64,000 bases of DNA from Branchiostoma floridae (Eukaryota > Chordata > Leptocardii > Amphioxiformes > Branchiostomatidae). Position numbers and translations under genes: made by a program. Positions 53,469 through 64,000 of this stretch are shown in pieces. Below the pieces are notes generated by a model. The model was not told the origin of the DNA, searched no databases, and saw only the letters and a program-made list of their open reading frames with translations. Position 1 is the stretch's first letter, and each line of letters opens with the position of its first letter. Location of the stretch: contig NC_049989.1 in assembly GCF_000003815.2 (NCBI RefSeq), positions 2,210,423 to 2,274,422 on the forward strand, read 5' to 3'.

Positions 53469-54716
53469 CTACCCATTGTCTTTGTTTCTCCTCTGATCGT
53501 TGTGGCGACCGTCGTCTTTGTACAGTTTGTCCGGCTTCGACTTGTCAGGCGGAGTCAGAACATTCTTTCTCTTCCTAGTTGACCTTGATGTCCCAGGTTG
53601 ACGCCGTTGACCTTGATCTCTAGTGTCCTCAGTGCTGGTGGGCGCTGGGCGCGTTGAACGTGTAAGTCTTCTCTGATTGGTTCCACCAGAGAGACCGGCT
53701 TGTTCCTGATGTGGGGGGTTTGCAATTGACTCTGTCTCACACCGAGTGTTCTCTGCGCCATCACTGTCCCCTGTAACTAGACTCTCGGCTGTCTCATCGG
53801 GATCACCAGAAGCCCAGTCTGTCCAGTCTTGATCTTCTCCACTATTTTTGTTATTAACGACTGCTCTTGAAGCACTAGTCGATCGAGAGTTGGACGCCTC
53901 CCGGGCAGCTCTGAGTCCTTGCTGAACTTTCTGCTCAACATCTCTTCTTTCTCTTGATGGATTACTTCTTTCGGCCCTGCACCACTTTTTTGTGTGACCT
54001 TTTTTTCCGCAGTTGTGGCAAGTGATGCGATGAGGGCATTCGTGGAATGCATGGTCCTCTGACTTGCAAGATTTGCAGTTGATATGCTGGCCATCGTGGA
54101 AAACTGTCACTTCAATGTCAATCAGAGAACCTGTATCCGTAGGGTCAGGTATGCTGTAGGTACCGTACCGCTGGAATGGGTTGGTGATCTTCGACGCATA
54201 ACAGAATCTGTGGCCCGTGTACAGGTGCTGAAAGGGGGAGTCCGCATTCCTGTTCTTCTTCTGATGTCTCAGGACTTCTGTCGTCCTTTCAGCTCTCGAG
54301 TCCACCCATTGTGCAACCTCATCATCCGATACACTATGCGGAATACCATGGATAGAAATCCTGATTTCGGTTTTCCTTAAACCCGTTTTCTGGAAATCCA
54401 GGATTCCGTAGGATTTTGAACCGACAACCACTCGACCTACGCTGATTGCTTTCGCCTTAGCATCCAGGCATGTAAAATTAATTACCCAGGTGCGCTTCTG
54501 GCTCAGGTACTGTGCGCCTAGGATTTCTTCTGGTTTTATGGAATCATCCAGCTCATTCTGAACAGTATTGTACAGTGCTTCAACTATATCAAATTCAGAC
54601 AACTTGGGCATACCGACCGCGTCGATTTTGATCCAAAGATTGGTGTCTTGGAGCCTTGAAATGTCGTCACGTGCCGCCATCTTTCCTGTCGGAGTAGCCC
54701 TCCCACTGGTCTTCAA
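53469..54716 (-). CDS. LINE B ORF1 (zinc-knuckle Gag-like protein)
   Basis: 415 residues from ATG 54716. A second ATG at codon 13 (KMAARDD) has the better context and lies in AAGATGGCGGC. The N-terminal half has an RRM-like region; then come two Cys/His knuckles (CKSCKSEDHAFHEC and CHNCGKKGHTKKWC, about residues 218-250) and a basic, disordered Arg/Lys/Ser-rich tail. This is the Tx1-clade ORF1 layout, unlike the coiled-coil ORF1 of LINE A. It presumably binds element RNA. Confidence 0.88.
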   Translation of the reverse strand: MKTSGRATPTGKMAARDDISRLQDTNLWIKIDAVGMPKLSEFDIVEALYNTVQNELDDSIKPEEILGAQYLSQKRTWVINFTCLDAKAKAISVGRVVVGSKSYGILDFQKTGLRKTEIRISIHGIPHSVSDDEVAQWVDSRAERTTEVLRHQKKNRNADSPFQHLYTGHRFCYASKITNPFQRYGTYSIPDPTDTGSLIDIEVTVFHDGQHINCKSCKSEDHAFHECPHRITCHNCGKKGHTKKWCRAERSNPSRERRDVEQKVQQGLRAAREASNSRSTSASRAVVNNKNSGEDQDWTDWASGDPDETAESLVTGDSDGAENTRCETESIANPPHQEQAGLSGGTNQRRLTRSTRPAPTSTEDTRDQGQRRQPGTSRSTRKRKNVLTPPDKSKPDKLYKDDGRHNDQRRNKDNG

Positions 54717-54906
54717 AAGACGGGCACAAAGTCTTCCAAAGATTGAAAGAAAGTAATTCCAAGGCAGCGACGAAAGTCAGCACACACGTATGTATCACTA
54801 CTAACTCAAAAAGAACGGTTAGCACCGCTCGAGAGCTTCCAGAACGCGAATTCTGGAGAGCTCACACAAAACACGTCAGATGACAACACCTGACCTTTGA
54901 CCTTCC

Positions 54907-54920
54907 TCTAATTTCATGTT
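54907..54920. repeat. Target-site duplication of LINE B, right
   Basis: TCTAATTTCATGTT, matching 49287-49300. Confidence 0.9.
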
Positions 54921-55800
54921 GTATTGCTGAACATCCATAAAATACAGGGACCAACAAATACTTATTTCGCCCCATTGACATGGATTTTTGTGTTAGAAAA
55001 TGTACCAAATGTCTGCTAAGGTACATTGCCGTGGACCTGAATTCGTGTGAAGATTTTGCGAAAATAAATCTATTAAAAAACGGAGCAGAATAGTACCATG
55101 GCGCATGTGGCATGTCTCAAAAGTGTATTATCGTGAAATTTGTATCATGACATGAAACAGGAAAAATAAGATCGCATTATACTGCAGAATTGCTATACGT
55201 TGCATATTCTACACGTCAAGGAATTATCCAATGAATGCATTGTTATGAAAAGGGAAGTCACTTCGGATCCTCATTTTATATGACCTATCATGTGCCTGTG
55301 CGTAAATATGCTACGTAAATTACGTCATGGGACGTCATGGGTCAGAAACGGAGGAAGACCCCCTAAATTTCTGAAAATATGATCGGACGGCATTTCGCCC
55401 AATGATGTCACCTGATTGATGAAAAACTGACTTTAAAACTAAAGAAAATCCATTTGTGAAGTGACCGAGGCCGCTCGAGGACACGTCACTCATCTTCCTG
55501 GATTTCTCGGCAGACAATTGTTACAAACCACAGTGTACATAATGTACATATAATCGTCACGTATTCAGAAATCATTACAGTGACCAAATGCCAGTGGCAG
55601 ACAACATATCCCGCAAACGCAAAATGTACAGGGTTCCTAGGTTGTTAAGTGAGCCTGTTTATGACCAGAGGTTTGACGCTAAACTTTAGAACAATCGCTG
55701 TGAACAGAAGTTATGACATACAGAACATTCGCTGTGAAAGTCAGTAAATAAGTAGATGTGACCTTTCTGTTGAACAACAAAGGTCTCCCTATGATAACAA
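54921..55800. other. Stretch without a recognised feature
   Basis: No supported exon or repeat structure apart from a short local duplication (gggacgtcatggg area near 55330). It could be intron of the myosin gene if its rod lies beyond the window. Confidence 0.4.
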
Positions 55801-55889
55801 CGTGCTCGCTATGAAAACGTTGTAACTTGACAGAAAAACATCGCCGTAGAAAATAGTGTTATCTTCCTCGCACCTTCATGCACAGAAAT

Positions 55890-57270
55890 CCGTGTGTCTT
55901 GTACCCCTGTCATATTATATACGATCTTCGGGCGTACTTCGTGATCGCAGGAAGGGCCTTGCGTATTTGACGCCAAAAAACTATCCCTGTTGACGTCACA
56001 TTTAAGCGAGGCTCGTGCGATCGTCTGTGAATAAATCTTTTGTTGTCGTAATCGTTTTAACCAGTGAATGGAATGCGCGGGCATAATAGAAATGACACAA
56101 GAAAGGAAAGTGCGTCACAAAGCCAACCTACATACTACCACAGGGGCCACAATACCCTCACATTCCCAGAAATTCAATATTTGTAAACAAACGGAAGTCG
56201 GGCGAACGTCGCCCGACTGACGGGCGTTCGCCATTCGATTTGCGCTCGATGATTAATAACTAGATCTGTGCTGGATTGACTCACGACTATTAATCGAATG
56301 TCGACCGATACCCTTGCGAGGTTCGCACGATTTGCACGCACGATCTGCGACTCGGTAACGAGCTATGCGATCTCAGAGATCTCCTGCGATTTGTCGCTTA
56401 TATTAAGAACATGTTTCGCTGCATCGCGACCATCGTACGACCCCTGAAAATCGCCGGCGATCCCGAAAAATCGCAGGATGATCGTGAGAACATCAGACGT
56501 CTTACTCGCGAAAATGTCGTTTAACTTAAAGCTCGCAGAATCGTCGTCCGAATGATTTTCATGTAATGTAACGGGGGTATAAGCCCTGGTCACAAAGCGC
56601 ATGCTACGTCCTTGCGATTCCGCATATCGCACGATGAGCGCAGTGAATCGAAACAAAATCGTAATCAAAATCAGCCATCGCAGCTGAGCATCGGATGATG
56701 TTAAAAGATTTCCAGCGTCGTACGATTTTCCACTCGTGCCTCTTCCTGAATAGTCACCTGAACTCTTTGTGCTTCTTAATACCCCTGCCACATGATGTAC
56801 GATCTTTGGACATACTTCACTTCATCGCTTGAAGGTCGGTCAATTTGAACATCTTCACATGGCCGTGCGTATTTTTCACCCCATAACTGTCCCTGTCACA
56901 TATAAGAGAGGCTCGTGCGATCGCCTGTGAATAATTATATGAACCTCCCATTACCTCTTGCACGCGGACAAGGTAACACAAAACGTTCCTCGCAAAAAGA
57001 CAAAAGATCACTAGATGTTGATTCTTTTGTCGTAGGAATATTTTAAAGCCATAAATGGGGTGCGCGGGCATAATAGAAACGATGAAAGAAAAGAAATGTG
57101 TCAAAAGCAAGCCTACATACTACCACAGGGGCCACAATGTCAGAATTACCCTCACGTTTCATAAAAGCCAATACTTGCAAACAAGCGGAAGTCGGGCGAA
57201 CGTCACCCGACTGATGAGCGTTCGCCATCCGATTTGCGGTCGATGATCAATAAGTAGGTCTGTGCTCGCC
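55890..57270. repeat. Direct duplication of a ~400-bp segment
   Basis: About 55890-56275 and 56777-57265 share, in order, tacccctgtcatattatatacgatctt-like sequence, cgaggctcgtgcgatcg, tgcgcgggcataatagaaa, ctaccacaggggccacaat and gaagtcgggcgaacgt. The second copy has an extra ~90 bases. A third partial copy lies at about 58098-58253. Confidence 0.7.
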
Positions 57271-57366
57271 TATCACCTGGGAAATGATTGAGCATAGTTG
57301 CACTTGGACAGATGCCCTGAATACCACACCTCTGAAGCCCCTACGCATGTGTGTATAGAGTGAAAG

Positions 57367-57880
57367 ATGACGCCGAGAAAGAAGGACAAAAAAGTTACCA
57401 AGACAAAAGTGTCAGGAGAGCGTGGCTCCGGAGACTAAGAAGCCCGAGAATATGATGATGGTGAGAAGAAAGATGAGGAAAAACATGACGGACAAGCGTA
57501 AAAAGTGGAAAACGCCATAGCAGATTTCTTTGAGGCGAACCCTCTGTACTACGGGTCAACCTGACTACAAGGGCAAGGAAAAGAAGAAGGTCCTCATGGA
57601 AAGAATAATTCAGAAAGCATGGGTCATGTTTCAGTCAGGTACAAAATTAATGACAGGACCAATTGACAGGACCTCGACCCAGGCTCGTAGAACATTCCCC
57701 GACACAAGCAGGATGCTCGTAGGAAACACGCCCGACTTCACTGACTTTGCACAAGAGCAAGATGTGGAGGAAGGTTGCCAGTTTTGTGCGATACTCCTAG
57801 ATCCTGCGGACCGTCTCAGTTTTAGCGAGAATCGCCTGATTTTTGGAGGTGAAATCGGTCTTCAATCGTTACGCACTTAA
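57367..57880 (+). pseudogene. Decayed MADF-like domain fragment
   Basis: From ATG 57367 a Lys-rich start (MTPRKKDKKVTKTK) meets an early stop. After a frame change the sequence reads KVENAIADFFEANPLYYGST, a stop, then in another frame DYKGKEKKKVLMERIIQKAW. The NPLYY...DYKGKEKK pattern resembles MADF/Myb-like DNA-binding domains, including those carried by PIF/Harbinger transposons. The frame then runs open to a TAA ending 57877-57879. The assignment is tentative; no intact protein is possible. Confidence 0.3.
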
Positions 57881-58484
57881 GACCTTATCGTACGATGTCC
57901 TACGATCTTTGTGACCACGGTTTTATATATTTAAACCATTGCTTCCGATTCTTTCCCGACTTACGACGTACTACGCTTATATACCGCGCATAAAACCTCC
58001 ATCGCAGCAAATTGTACGCGCTTTGTGACCGAGGCTTAAGTTGTGGAGATGTTTTTAACCATAACCACAAGAATTGTGTGATAAACCCAGCCCTCATACT
58101 AATAAGACAGGAGCCACAATGACAGAATTACTTGCTAGATAAAACAAAGTCTGCATTTGCAAACAACCGGGAGTCAGGCGAAAGTCTTCCGACCAACGGG
58201 AGTATGTCATCCGATTTGCGACCAACGATCAATAAGTCGGTCTCTACTCGCCCGACACCTCAAACTTTCAAAGCTCTGCGACCTCAAACATCACCGGCGA
58301 CTAGTAGCTGATGTTAGAACAAGTTTTGGTGCACAGCGAGCATCGGACGACTCCTAAAAATCGCGCGGATCGAGAAAACACTGGACGAATTACTGCCGAA
58401 AATGTCATTTAGAGCTCGCAAACTCGTCGTCCGACCGATTTTTGCACCTTTGTGACCACACCCTTATTTTTGTCTGAAGGAATG

Positions 58485-60439
58485 TTTTCTTGATAGCATA
58501 TCATAACAAAAAAGCGAAATATGATTTTCGAAAAAGTCTGACTCTTAGAGCCGGCAAGAAGGCAAGATTTGAACCTTTGTTTGTAAGAATCATGTTGTTA
58601 TGGTTTCTTTTGATTTGTTTTTACCGTGAAAGACATTATAGGAAGGTATTCAAGAGCTAGGTCCACATTTGGTTGGTTAAAGAAGCACAAAAGCGGTCAG
58701 GCGGCTATTCAGGAGGGACACGAGTGAAAAATCGTACAACGCTGGAAAAATTTTGAACACCATGCTCTGCGATGGCTGATTTTGCTTGCGATTTAGCTGC
58801 GATTCGCGGCGATCATCGTGCGATATGCGGAATATGCCATCGTACGATTCTTGTGACCGGGGCTTTACTTGGCACCCAAACAGAACAAAAAACCAAAAGG
58901 AAAGCGTACATTCGCACGAAATCTGACGAGCTGTTAAGAATGACTCGAGTCGTCCATACGTTGTTAAGCCTGGGGCACAACCCGCCGTACGTGCAATTTG
59001 TCCGTACGTTTTTTGTGGAGGCCACGTCCGCCACGTATTCCTGAAAACGTGGGGAACGACTGGCAAGAGCAGGGAGGGAGTAAGTCAACGCACGTCACTC
59101 GCACGGTTGCGCAATGTCTATGTACGTGATCTGCACGCCACGCCTGGCTGAGAGCGGTTGCATTCATCGTTCGTTGAGCAAGTGGTAGGTGAGTTGCACG
59201 TGCTTACAACGTACGGTCTCTGTGCGATTGCCACGTTAACGTATGTAGTCCCTACTTACGCGTGCTGCTTACGTACGGTTTCCTTACTCACTCGCATGGT
59301 GTAAGTGCGTTCAAGTTTTTGGGGGATGTATATATATAGGACGACCTTTCAAGCTTGGTCTTTCTTTTGGGCGGCTCTGGTCGAAGCTGCTACAGATGCA
59401 ACTACCTTCTGCGTCTTCTTACGCATCTTGGAGACGGGTTGGCAGTCCTTCGTCGACTCGGCTTTATATACTGCAGAAACCATGTGCTTGCCAAGTACGT
59501 TGTACGTGCGGAGCACCTGCTCCCTCGTTACAGTGCAGGTGTGTTGTGCGTCGGCCTTCACAGGTGAACAAGTGAAGCGCGGAGTAAGCACCCAACACGC
59601 AATCACCACGTGCGCATCACACACGTGCTAGGTGCGCCGTCCGTACAGCAATTGACTGTGAGAAAACTTTAATACACTCACGGAGCCAGTGCGTTGTGCG
59701 CTCATTGGCTGTACAGGGCAGGCGCGTCGCCCGTACTGGCACGTACGGAGGGCGAATCCGCAGCCCGAACGCAGAGAAAGTTCTGCATGCACTTAAATTT
59801 CTACGGAGTGTCTGCGTGCTCCCAAATCCGTCGAATTCCCTACGAGCTCGTACGGAGACGGTACTTACCACTTACGGACACCAAAAGATTGCCCACGTTT
59901 TGGCACGTAGACAGCACGTATTTGCACGTGCGGCGGGTTGTGCCCCTAGCTTTAGTGACTTTTATTCTCTCTTAGATCTGCCCTGTCCGAGCCAACAGTA
60001 CCTCTCCGTCGGAGACTCAAGCTTACTTTAAGCCCCGGTCACAAAGCGCGTACGATTCCTTGCGATGGAGTATTCCGCATATCGTACGATGAGCGCAGTA
60101 AATCGCAGCAAAATCGTAAGCAAAATCAGCCATCGCAACGTATCGGATGATGTTCAAAATTTTTCCAGCGTCGTACGATTTTTCACTTGTGTCTCTTCTG
60201 AATAGCCGCATGACCGCTTTTGCGTTTCTTTATCCAACCAAACGTGGACGTAGCTGTTGAATACCTTTCTATGATATTTTTCACTGTAAAAATATATCAA
60301 AAGAGACCGTGACAACATGAGTATTACATGTACAAGCAAAGGTTCAAATGAAGCATAACTGGTATGGTTATCTCGGTCTGCTTGCCGGCTCTATGAGTCA
60401 GGCTTTTTCGAAGATCGTATTATGATATGCTGTCAACAA
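58485..60439. mobile_element. ~1.95-kb long-inverted-repeat element, with a second inverted-repeat element inside
   Basis: The left arm (about 58485-58875) and right arm (about 60030-60439) are inverted copies, sharing gagccggcaag, tttggttggttaaagaa, cgtacgattctt and gtgaccggggctt. Between them 58972-59946 has its own inverted ends (GGGGCACAACCCGCCGTACG and complement). Further single copies of the arm sequence lie at about 56588-56760 and 57880-58045. No transposase is recognised. Confidence 0.65.
58972..59946. mobile_element. Inner inverted-repeat element (~975 bp, GC-rich)
   Basis: The ends are GGGGCACAACCCGCC and GGCGGGTTGTGCCCC, extending into tacgtgcaa. The interior is rich in acgtacg and cacgtgc words. 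The apparent open frames have no domain signal. Target duplication not resolved. Confidence 0.6.
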
Positions 60440-62727
60440 AAATATCATAAGCATTATATCACATATATTTGCGACTCATAGAGCCTACCTTTCTGTTCGA
60501 CTTGTCCCTATGGTTATTAAACTGACCCGGGGCCGACAAGAGCTGAGATTTCATCTAATTATGAACTCACGGTGCATGTAGTGATCAAGCAATCGTCTGC
60601 ATCACCTGTGCGCGATACTAAATCTGCCACGTGCAAAATATTGCCTTGAAGGCAGGCTCGTCTGAGGGAGCGCTGTTTTCTGGTTGCTACTGTGGCAATT
60701 GCGACTGATGTAGTTTCCCTTTTCGTCAACATCGACAATATCAGGGAAAACTAAAACCATCACGACATGCCGTTAAGGGCAGGGTTAAGTGGTAGAGGCC
60801 TTGTTCTGTTTTAAATTTGGTATCTTTTGTTGCATTTTGTCACTGCAAAAATATGATGAAATTTCCCCCTGTAAGCAACTGCTCATTGATTTTGGGGGAT
60901 GTTTGCTGGGTGTTCACTCTGACTACAACAGCTTTCTGAACTTTTTAATGTTGCCAGCAGCTTGCCATCTATGAATGGGACTGACAAGGACATTTCGAAT
61001 AGTAAATTCTGCTGTAAAATTTGGCTTACGGTAGGTACTTCAAGAGATTTAGGTTTTAGTTGGACGGATTGAATAAAATATCATACCACCCTAATGCTGC
61101 TGGATGGGGCTACCACTATTCATATTGTCTATGGAACTACTGCAAAAATATAATTTGTCAAATTATGCAAATAACCTTCGAGTGTCAAGTGATATAACAC
61201 TCCAGAAATAAATCTTTAATGAATATCATTGGTACAATAAGGAGATTTAGCAGCTGCATCAGGTCAGTACATTGAAATAGGAAGATATCAGTACTGAATA
61301 TATCATATGTGACAGAATAACTACATGGGCCATCTGAGACAAAAAAAGGTAGGAAAAGTCGTCTCAATCATTTAAGGTACTGTGGTTGGTTACATGCTTA
61401 AGAAATCCAAAATAGATAATGTTCATCCATGCCCAAACTTACACATTCCGAAAATGGAATTTCAGACTTTTGCATGGTGCACAACCAACACGGTAAAAAT
61501 CTCACTTTTCCAACCACGCAACCAGGGACGAAAAGGAAAAAAAATACACAATAGGTCTACAGACACCCAATACATTTCATGCAGGCCTGAGGTCTACGAA
61601 CTCTTGTTTAATACTCGTTTTCGCATCGGCTCCTGCAGCTTAAACCATAGTCGTAACGTATAATACAATACGGTTTTAATACGAGTCCTTCTTGCAGCTG
61701 AGGGTGCCGATGCGAAAGCATTCATGATCATTATTTGCTTTACTGCCCAAACTGCCCATTCAACGCACATGCCTCCTCAACAGACTTGGAAGTTTGAACA
61801 TTTCATGTGTTAGATGTTAAAACCTTATCTGACAGCGCTATTGTGTACGTTTTACTCAAATGTTCACTGTTAATGTCGTAAAAAATTAACACTCAAATTC
61901 TTGCCATAACTGAGGAATACTTACTTGAAACTAGACTTTTTAAAACGGACTATCTAGGATGTCATTTCTATATTGTATTTTTCTACCATTTTTTTTCTCA
62001 AAACCAATGTCACTTTTTTGTTCTTTTGCTATATTTTAACTGTCCACCTCCGTTCCTGTACATTTGACGTTCCCGTCTATGTGTTTTCTGTTATATGTAC
62101 CATGTTTTGTCCAGTGGTGCCGTTTTAGTATATCTTCATGTTGCAATAAAAAAGTACACAGTTATACGCCAAAGTGGAGAAAATTATATCCAGTTGCTTG
62201 CGCTATTGCTATTTGATGTGTCCTATTCACTACCCTTACATTCATCACTGCACATAGCTAGCCTCCACCAGGCCTTCCTACGGGGATAAAGGGAACGTAG
62301 AATTCGGCAAAAATCGTGAAATTGGCCGGGGAGTTACTTCCCCTCTGGAGCTGCGCGGCCGACCAGCTCCTCTGGTAGCAAAACTCCCCTGGTGAATTAT
62401 TCTCCCAATAGTAAAAGCTAGTAGTCAGTCTGGTAGGGACTAGTATATAACAATGTAAGGTGTATGTATGCCGACGATGCTATCGTTTACTTTTCACACA
62501 GTAGCACACAAACTAAACAGGAGAAATCCCGGTCCGTTTACTGTAGTGTGTTCTGTTCAGTTACACGAGGAATCGTCGAAGAATATAGGTCACCAGCTGG
62601 GGAAGTTGCAAGATCCCAGAAAAGGACGAAACCTCTAAAGATCTATATCTATAAGATGAAGAATAGATCATTGGCCCGGGGAATCAGTCTGCGCTAAGGT
62701 TTAGCATCCGTGGCCGGCCAACCTCCC
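60440..62727. other. Stretch without a recognised gene
   Basis: AT-rich, with no exon that I can support. A half-copy of the gtagcaaaactcccctgg repeat lies at about 62369-62400, and a short YADD-like peptide reading at 62467 is discussed among the rejected items. Confidence 0.4.
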
Positions 62728-62922
62728 TGGTAGCAAAACTCCCCTGGCAAATTATTCTCCCTATGATAATAATCTTAATTGCAAGTTCATTTCCGAGGGC
62801 AAATTGCAAACAGATAGAGTAAAACAGTGTAGTCAGTCTTGCAGCGTTTAGTCTCTACCAAACTGACTACAATAACATGGAAGGAGAGGGAGAATGATTT
62901 GCCAGGGGAGTTTTGCTACCAG
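62728..62922. mobile_element. Inverted-repeat element (CTGGTAGCAAAACTCCCC ends)
   Basis: The left arm ctggtagcaaaactcccctgg..aaattattctccct has its complement at the right end, giving about 195 bp. A separate half-copy lies at 62369-62405. Non-coding; probably a MITE. Confidence 0.7.
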
Positions 62923-63034
62923 AGGAGTGGGTCGGATGCGCAGATGGGGAACAGGTATCCCCCTGGCAAATCTCCCGACTTTTGTTGTTGGCCGATCGCG
63001 AATTCTACCATCCCCCACCCCCGTAGGAAGGCTA

Positions 63035-63262
63035 ATCTCCAAGCAGTCATTGCGGTGGCATAAGATAGTATCATAATCTGGGGAAGGAGTTTAGCCGGCA
63101 GAGGAGTTTCATTGCCGACGCCTTTTCCGCCATACCCTCCATTGTCTATGTATGTGGAGAACCTCAATAAATAAATAAAAAATTGGAGACCGCGGTGGCC
63201 AATGAAACTCCCCAGCTTATAAATGATACTATCTTATGTCACCGAAATGCCTGATTGGAGAT
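63035..63262. mobile_element. MITE family M1, copy 5 (with internal insertion)
   Basis: The ends are ATCTCCAAGCAGTCATTGCGG and TGATTGGAGAT with TA on both sides; the subterminal repeat is gcataagatagtatcat / atgatactatcttatg. The 228-bp length and a (aata)n segment near 63165-63180 show it is longer than its relatives. Confidence 0.75.
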
Positions 63263-63639
63263 TATAGGAAGGCCTAGTGGAGGCTAGGCGGCGTTGCTGC
63301 CGCCGAGCGAGCGATTTGACAGACCGGTCAACGAATGTCATCGCTAAAAAGGCGCTAATTTTTACATGTTGTCGCCCTGGCTCAACTGTCAGATGCTTTG
63401 ACCCAGAAGTGCCAAGTCAACTGTTGAGGCGTCTACCCATGGCTTGCCCGTGTCCCCATATGGGGACTCATGTAATAGTCATAGGGCCTAGTTGAGATTA
63501 TCTATTTTCACTATTCTCGCTGACTGGTGATAACCGAGGAGTGTAGCCCGTACCGCCATAGGATAAGAAGGCCTGGTGGAGGCTAACATTTGCCACATGC
63601 ACACCTACGTGATAAATGTGCACCCATTGTCTGGCTACA

Positions 63640-63704
63640 CTCCTTAGCCAGTTATGATACCAAGTTATGATACTATCTTATGGCCACCGTATCTGCTTGG
63701 AGAT
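63640..63704. mobile_element. MITE family M1, right end of copy 6
   Basis: Contains ttatgatactatcttatggccaccg, atctgcttggagat and TA. A matching left end was not located with certainty (a degenerate candidate near 63495). Confidence 0.6.
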
Positions 63705-64000
63705 TAGACTGGTGACACTAATCAGTCACAGGCTCCATACTAGGCTCCATGACTCCATGAAACGTCACTCTCTAAGGGACTATCACGTGACTTGTGGCCA
63801 ACCACTGCCCCCACATCAAAATACCACACAACTTTTCAAGGAGGCAAACGGTAGGTACAAACCGTCCAGAAAGTTACTTTGGTGGCTGACGAATGCGGCT
63901 TTGATCGGAAGACACCAGGGCTGAGACTAAAGGGAACGTGTAATATCAGGGGGTAAGTTGCTCTTTATTTATAATAGATACTTCACACGACGATTATCCG

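Larger units (their letters stand above)
49301..54906 (-). mobile_element. LINE family B (Tx1-like), chimeric, complete insertion
   Basis: Bounded by the 14-base duplication TCTAATTTCATGTT. On the minus strand it begins AGGAAGGTCAAAGGTCAGG at 54906, has a ~190-base 5' UTR, ORF1 (54716-53469), a 102-codon start of one ORF2, then a complete ORF2 of a related but different family (53131-49382), and ends in an A-rich tail at 49301-49316. The duplication encloses everything, so the chimera was inserted as a unit. Confidence 0.9.

Noticed and set aside
58677-60211. Multiple frames of 60-130 codons in the nested inverted repeats
   Set aside because: Frames on both strands mirror the inverted arms, with no domain pattern. 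Caused by GC-rich palindromic sequence lacking stops.
62467-62520. Peptide reading MYADDAIVYFSHSSTQ, reminiscent of a reverse-transcriptase catalytic motif
   Set aside because: Only about 16 residues fit, with no flanking reverse-transcriptase blocks. Too short to claim a LINE relic, though a translated profile search could change this.
1-64000. CRISPR arrays, bacterial operons, rRNA genes
   Set aside because: None present. The tandem repeats lack repeat-spacer structure, and all recognised genes are eukaryotic with introns or are transposable elements.

Overview
The window looks like intron-rich invertebrate-chordate DNA, most likely a lancelet (Branchiostoma). This is inferred from three things: vertebrate-like intron-split genes (a NIMA-related kinase, a FANCJ/BRIP1-type helicase, a striated-muscle-type myosin heavy chain), many small TA-flanked MITEs, and young Tx1/L1-like LINEs beside an intact BEL/Pao LTR retrotransposon. 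It is not prokaryotic. Four runs of N (19279-19378, 20994-21093, 36710-37019, 48860-48959) mark contig joins.

Layout. 1-5818: LINE family A copy 1, whose 5' end lies outside the window. 5819-14358: gene-poor, with several MITEs and hairpins and one candidate minus-strand first exon with signal peptide (8713-8863). 14359-17989: complete NEK-type kinase gene, plus strand, three coding exons. 19379-29240: eight minus-strand exons of a BRIP1-like helicase, with LINE A copy 2 (19936-26459, target-site duplications visible) inside one intron. About 29231-37410: BEL/Pao element on the minus strand with a 1989-codon open polyprotein. 37665-48580: fifteen exon positions of a myosin II heavy chain, plus strand, from the P-loop to the first rod exon, including a tandem pair of equal-length alternative exons. 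Its introns carry a MITE, a 26-bp palindromic insertion, two Helitron-like elements with ~160-bp tandem repeats, and minisatellites. 49301-54906: a minus-strand Tx1-like LINE (family B) with target-site duplications and a chimeric second ORF. 54921-64000: no gene recognised; long inverted repeats, direct repeats, MITEs and a decayed MADF-like fragment.

The genes do not form a functional unit. The kinase is complete. The helicase is cut at both ends: one end at an N gap, the other inside or next to an LTR whose partner LTR contains an N gap. The myosin lacks its N-terminal exons and its rod. The helicase-bearing contigs may therefore be misplaced, or the locus rearranged.

Strongest observations: the duplicated myosin exons; two tiny palindromes each with 7-bp target duplications; the Helitron-like repeat carriers; a LINE with two successive endonuclease starts inside one insertion; a one-base frame break shared by both LINE A copies; and a 49-bp duplication balanced by a 49-bp deletion in LINE A copy 2.
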